In this document: in pieces, positions 8,068 through 10,236 of the stretch | Numbering within the stretch: the first letter of the stretch is position 1 | Layout of the letters: each line of letters starts with the position of its first letter | DNA from: Gamarada debralockiae | Taxonomy: Eukaryota; Ascomycota; Leotiomycetes; Helotiales; Hyphodiscaceae | Length of the DNA: 10,236 bases | Reading direction: 5' to 3' | Assembly (NCBI GenBank): GCA_002803225.1 | Contig: NXFV01001421.1 | Coordinates: 1-10,236 of the forward strand | The notes under the pieces: generated by a model | What the model was told of the DNA's origin: nothing | Databases searched by the model: none | What the model saw: the letters and a program-made list of their open reading frames with translations, nothing else | Position numbers and translations under genes: made by a program

Positions 8068-8507
8068 CCCCGAAGGATTAGAGTATGGCCCAGGCCTTAG
8101 AGGAGTGGTCTAGGCCTAGAGGGACTCGAAGGGATTGATCTAGACCTGTGGAAGCCCTGAGAGTCTAGAAGGCCATGGGATACAAGGTACCTGGGAACTA
8201 GGGGGTCTAGACTTCGGCGACCTCCGAAGGGATCGGAAATGCTAATCTTAGCTCATATAAGACTAGTAGCTGGTACAGCTGTTACTGAAGCCAGGAGCTA
8301 GGAACAGAGTATAAGTAAGGCTTGCTAACCCTACTTGGAGAAGGGCAAGCTTGAGTTTATTTCGGAAACCAGATCGTACGAAAGCTCAGGAAATACAATC
8401 AATACTTCTTCATTTACTGAACTGCTACTGCTCTGTTGTACTGTGATCCCTCCTGTTGCCCTCCAGCTACCACCAGCTATTACACACTGCCTTCCCTTTC
8501 CAGTGAC
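8068..8507. other. Non-coding flank between gypsy element and transposase
   Basis: The first part (8068-8250) is GC-richer than the retroelement interior and built from imperfect repeats of short words such as CGAAGGGAT, TCTAGAC and GGAAGCCC, similar to the left flank near 1495-1542. The second part (8340-8507) is probably the 3' non-coding end of the Tc1-like element. Its terminal inverted repeat could not be placed. A short plus-strand frame at 8335-8550 shows no recognisable protein and runs antisense over the end of the transposase. Confidence 0.45.
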
Positions 8508-8754
8508 TCAGTATTTAGTTGGGCCTCCTCTTGCATCAATCACAGCTTAACATCTCCTCTACCACGAGTCAAAGAGTGTTTGAATATAAGTATCTAGCAC
8601 TACTTCCCAAGCTTCCTATACTATCTGCCGTAGCCTTGCTTTTGATACCCTTAAAGCGTCGTAATAAACTGCGTAGTACTAGCGCAAGATATAATTCTTT
8701 ATCCAGCTCTATACATACTCGATAAGGTTCAAATCTGGAGAGTATCGAAGCCAC

Positions 8755-8759
8755 TTAAT
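8755..8759. repeat. Target-site duplication TTAAT, left copy
   Basis: TTAAT directly precedes TGTGACAG at 8760 and recurs at 9026-9030. Removing the LTR and one copy restores continuity of the transposase frame, which independently confirms the boundary. Confidence 0.93.
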
Positions 8760-9025
8760 TGTGACAGCTGCAAGCTATCGATTAGAGGGAATAGTGAGGG
8801 ACGTCGTACGCAGATAAGACCCGTAGGAATAGCGTAGCGTATCACAGATGAGACCGTAAAAGAGTAGCCTGAACGCTCGTATCTATTGAGAATCTAAAGC
8901 TAGGGAAGAAAGAAGAGAAGGAGAGGGAAGCTCTGCTATAGGAAATTAAGTATAATCTCGCTTAGGGCGCACGTGGCCAGCGCCCACGTGCCTGTTGTAC
9001 AGCCCATACGAGCATGGCCGTGACA
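8760..9025. mobile_element. Solo LTR (266 bp) inserted in the transposase gene
   Basis: The segment starts TGTGACAGCT and ends GGCCGTGACA, with TG...CA ends and a perfect 5-bp duplication. It shares layout and short conserved blocks with the 61-282 LTR: a purine-rich tract near 8905-8930, GAAATTAAG near 8941-8949, and CACGTG motifs at 8970-8975 and 8985-8990. The two therefore probably derive from one LTR family or sister families. They differ in length (266 versus 222 bp) and in many positions. No internal domain remains. The parent element's strand is undetermined. Confidence 0.9.
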
Positions 9026-9030
9026 TTAAT
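9026..9030. repeat. Target-site duplication TTAAT, right copy
   Basis: TTAAT directly follows the GTGACA end of the solo LTR and matches 8755-8759. Confidence 0.93.
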
Positions 9031-9824
9031 ATAGGGAACTCCACGCGTGTTTAAGTTAGCTTGTTTAAGCTTCGATCTGTGGATTAAGGCGTTATCTTGC
9101 ATCCAAATATATCCTCGTCCCTCATTAGCTTGTAGGAATGCTTGGATATTATTCAGAATCCATACTCTCCCACTCTCTCTCCCAGAATATAGCTAGTCCT
9201 TTCTTTCCTTCTACAATTGTACTATAGAACATCCAAGACAGGAGCTTTGAATACTTGTGTTATACGCAATCAAGACTAAATCGATTAGTTCTATCTTCCT
9301 TCATAGTAATATACTCTTGTGTATGTGCTCCACCAGAGGCCTAAACTTCGTCTAAAAAGATCTATTGCATCAAACGTTCAAGAGTCCATTAGATACCTTG
9401 TTGTACAAAGGAAGGCGCTCTACTATAACCTCAGGATCGTCTGAAAAGCCTTTTCTTTTGGCAACTCTTTGTCCGTAACCCACGAGCTTAAATGCCGTCC
9501 GGATAGCTTGTTCCCCATAGTATAGGTCGAGCTCTAGTGCAATTAAAGGAATATAGCGAAATACAATGTATCGATAAGAAGGAGAGACTAAAAGCCATTA
9601 CTCGAGCTATCGGCGCTTAGGCGTATTAACCTTAGATTTCCTTTCACACCTTGTCTTTTATAGAGTCAGCCGTAGAGTATCTCTAGCGGCTCGAATCTGA
9701 TAGTCCGTAAAACTGTACTTTGCGCGTATCTTATAAAAGGGAACATTGAAATCGAGGGCTGTTTTAAGGGGGATTCGATCGCTACGGGTCAAAGGAGGAG
9801 AGTATCGTCTTTAAGGAGTCTATA

Positions 9825-10020
9825 TAGTATTAACTTGCGAGTCTAGATCAAGAGAAGGAGGCTCACTAGGCCGCGGGCCCATCCGAGAGTCCCAGGACTG
9901 TGTAGAGGCTTGAGAGGTGCGTTGCATAGTATTAACTTGTGAGTCTGGATCAAGAGGAGGCTCACTAGGACACGGGCCCATCCGAGAATCCCAGGATTGC
10001 GTAGAGGCTCGAGAAGTACG
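9825..10020 (-). repeat. In-frame tandem duplication at the transposase N-terminus
   Basis: There are two copies (9825-9926, and 9927 to about 10020) that differ by a 3-base indel and scattered substitutions. Each encodes about 33 residues in the transposase frame, with the shared segment STQSWDSRMGP followed by PSEPP and DSQVNT. The indel and most substitutions preserve the reading frame. This suggests the duplication existed while the protein was still under selection, or at least before most decay. The segment is polar and Ser/Pro-rich, probably a disordered tail ahead of the DNA-binding domain. Confidence 0.85.
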
Positions 10021-10098
10021 CGTAGGGATACCCTGAGAGTCAGGAATTTCATAAATACGCGGTGTTTTTAGTATAGAAAGCAATGCTTAGATATCCAT

Positions 10099-10236
10099 CG
10101 TACGTAGCGTTGTTGTTGTGTGTTGTGTTAATAGTACTGTAGAGATGGTAGGAATCCGACGACTTCTTACTACTGGCAGAATCGAGTCACATGACTATAT
10201 TTCTAGAAGAAACTAGAAAAATCTATGTGTTTGATT
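10099..10236. other. 5' non-coding end of the Tc1-like element and flank
   Basis: This is the region upstream of the transposase ATG. It holds a TTG/TGT-rich run (about 10110-10130; AAC/ACA-rich on the transposase strand, as is common in fungal 5' leaders). The element's terminal inverted repeat and TA duplication should lie here or just beyond the window. I could not match one to the 8270-8510 side. Confidence 0.4.

Larger units (their letters stand above)
8508..10098 (-). pseudogene. Tc1/mariner-type (DD34E) transposase pseudogene, split by a solo LTR
   Basis: Read from an ATG at 10096-10098 (MDI, then a stop probably from CAA) to TGA at 8508-8510, about 440 codons once the LTR and one target duplication are discounted. 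The N-terminal part is an in-frame repeat (9825-10020). A helix-turn-helix-like region (about 9650-9780, TDYQIRAARDTL) is followed by SYRYIVFRYIP and GYGQRVAKRKGFSDDPEV (about 9430-9590). The DDE core has LDEV (first Asp, 9350-9352), YIWMQDNALIHRSK (second Asp, 9094-9096) and, beyond the inserted LTR, YSPDLNLIE (Glu 8718-8720). The last two are separated by 34 residues, as in Tc1-type transposases. The C-terminus reads ...DARGGPTKY. Damage includes several stops, a frame change near 9390 and another near 9150, and the 266-bp insertion. The enzyme would cut and paste its own element at TA sites. This copy is inactive. Confidence 0.92.

Noticed and set aside
8335..8725. Two plus-strand open frames (8335-8550, 8519-8725)
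   Set aside because: They lie antisense to, or just beyond, the transposase C-terminus, whose YSPDLNLIE motif is clear on the minus strand. No protein family is recognisable in them.
8270..10150. Terminal inverted repeats of the Tc1-like element (TACAG-type words near 8275 and 10137)
   Set aside because: Only the first five bases agree, which is no better than chance. The true ends remain unplaced.

Overview
The window is a transposon graveyard from what looks like a filamentous ascomycete (Pezizomycotina). I find no intact host gene. The internal part of the large retroelement is rich in TpA and poor in CpA/TpG, and it carries in-frame TAG/TAA stops throughout. Its two LTRs differ only by transitions. 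That is the pattern left by repeat-induced point mutation (RIP). The species cannot be named from this sequence.

Layout. (1) 61-282 is a 222-bp solo LTR with a perfect 5-bp target-site duplication (ATATT). (2) 288-1537 is AT-rich repeat debris: a decayed inverted repeat with ~100-bp arms (577-676 and 990-1077) and two copies of a 27-bp sequence carrying a long palindrome (798-824, 1386-1412). (3) 1543-8062 is a complete but dead Ty3/gypsy retrotransposon on the minus strand. It is 6,520 bp long, has 460-bp LTRs and is bounded by a GGAAG duplication. Gag lies in one frame. Protease, reverse transcriptase, RNase H and integrase lie in a second frame, the -1 frame relative to gag. (4) 8063-8507 is moderately GC-rich repeat-like DNA. 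(5) 8508-10098 is a minus-strand Tc1/mariner (DD34E-type) transposase pseudogene. It is split by a second solo LTR (8760-9025, target duplication TTAAT) inserted between its second and third catalytic residues.

History that can be read. The Tc1-like element came first and was interrupted by an LTR retroelement that later recombined down to a solo LTR. A distant relative of that LTR sits at 61-282. The gypsy element inserted separately nearby. Its decay is almost purely transitional: each main reading frame can be followed through its domains without indels, while the gag start codon and several catalytic acidic residues have been lost to G-to-A changes. The bases by which the two LTRs differ are more decayed on the side facing the element interior.

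I see no sign of an undescribed functional system. The informative signals are the nested insertion structure, the RIP gradient and the unclassified inverted-repeat/palindrome sequences at 577-1415.
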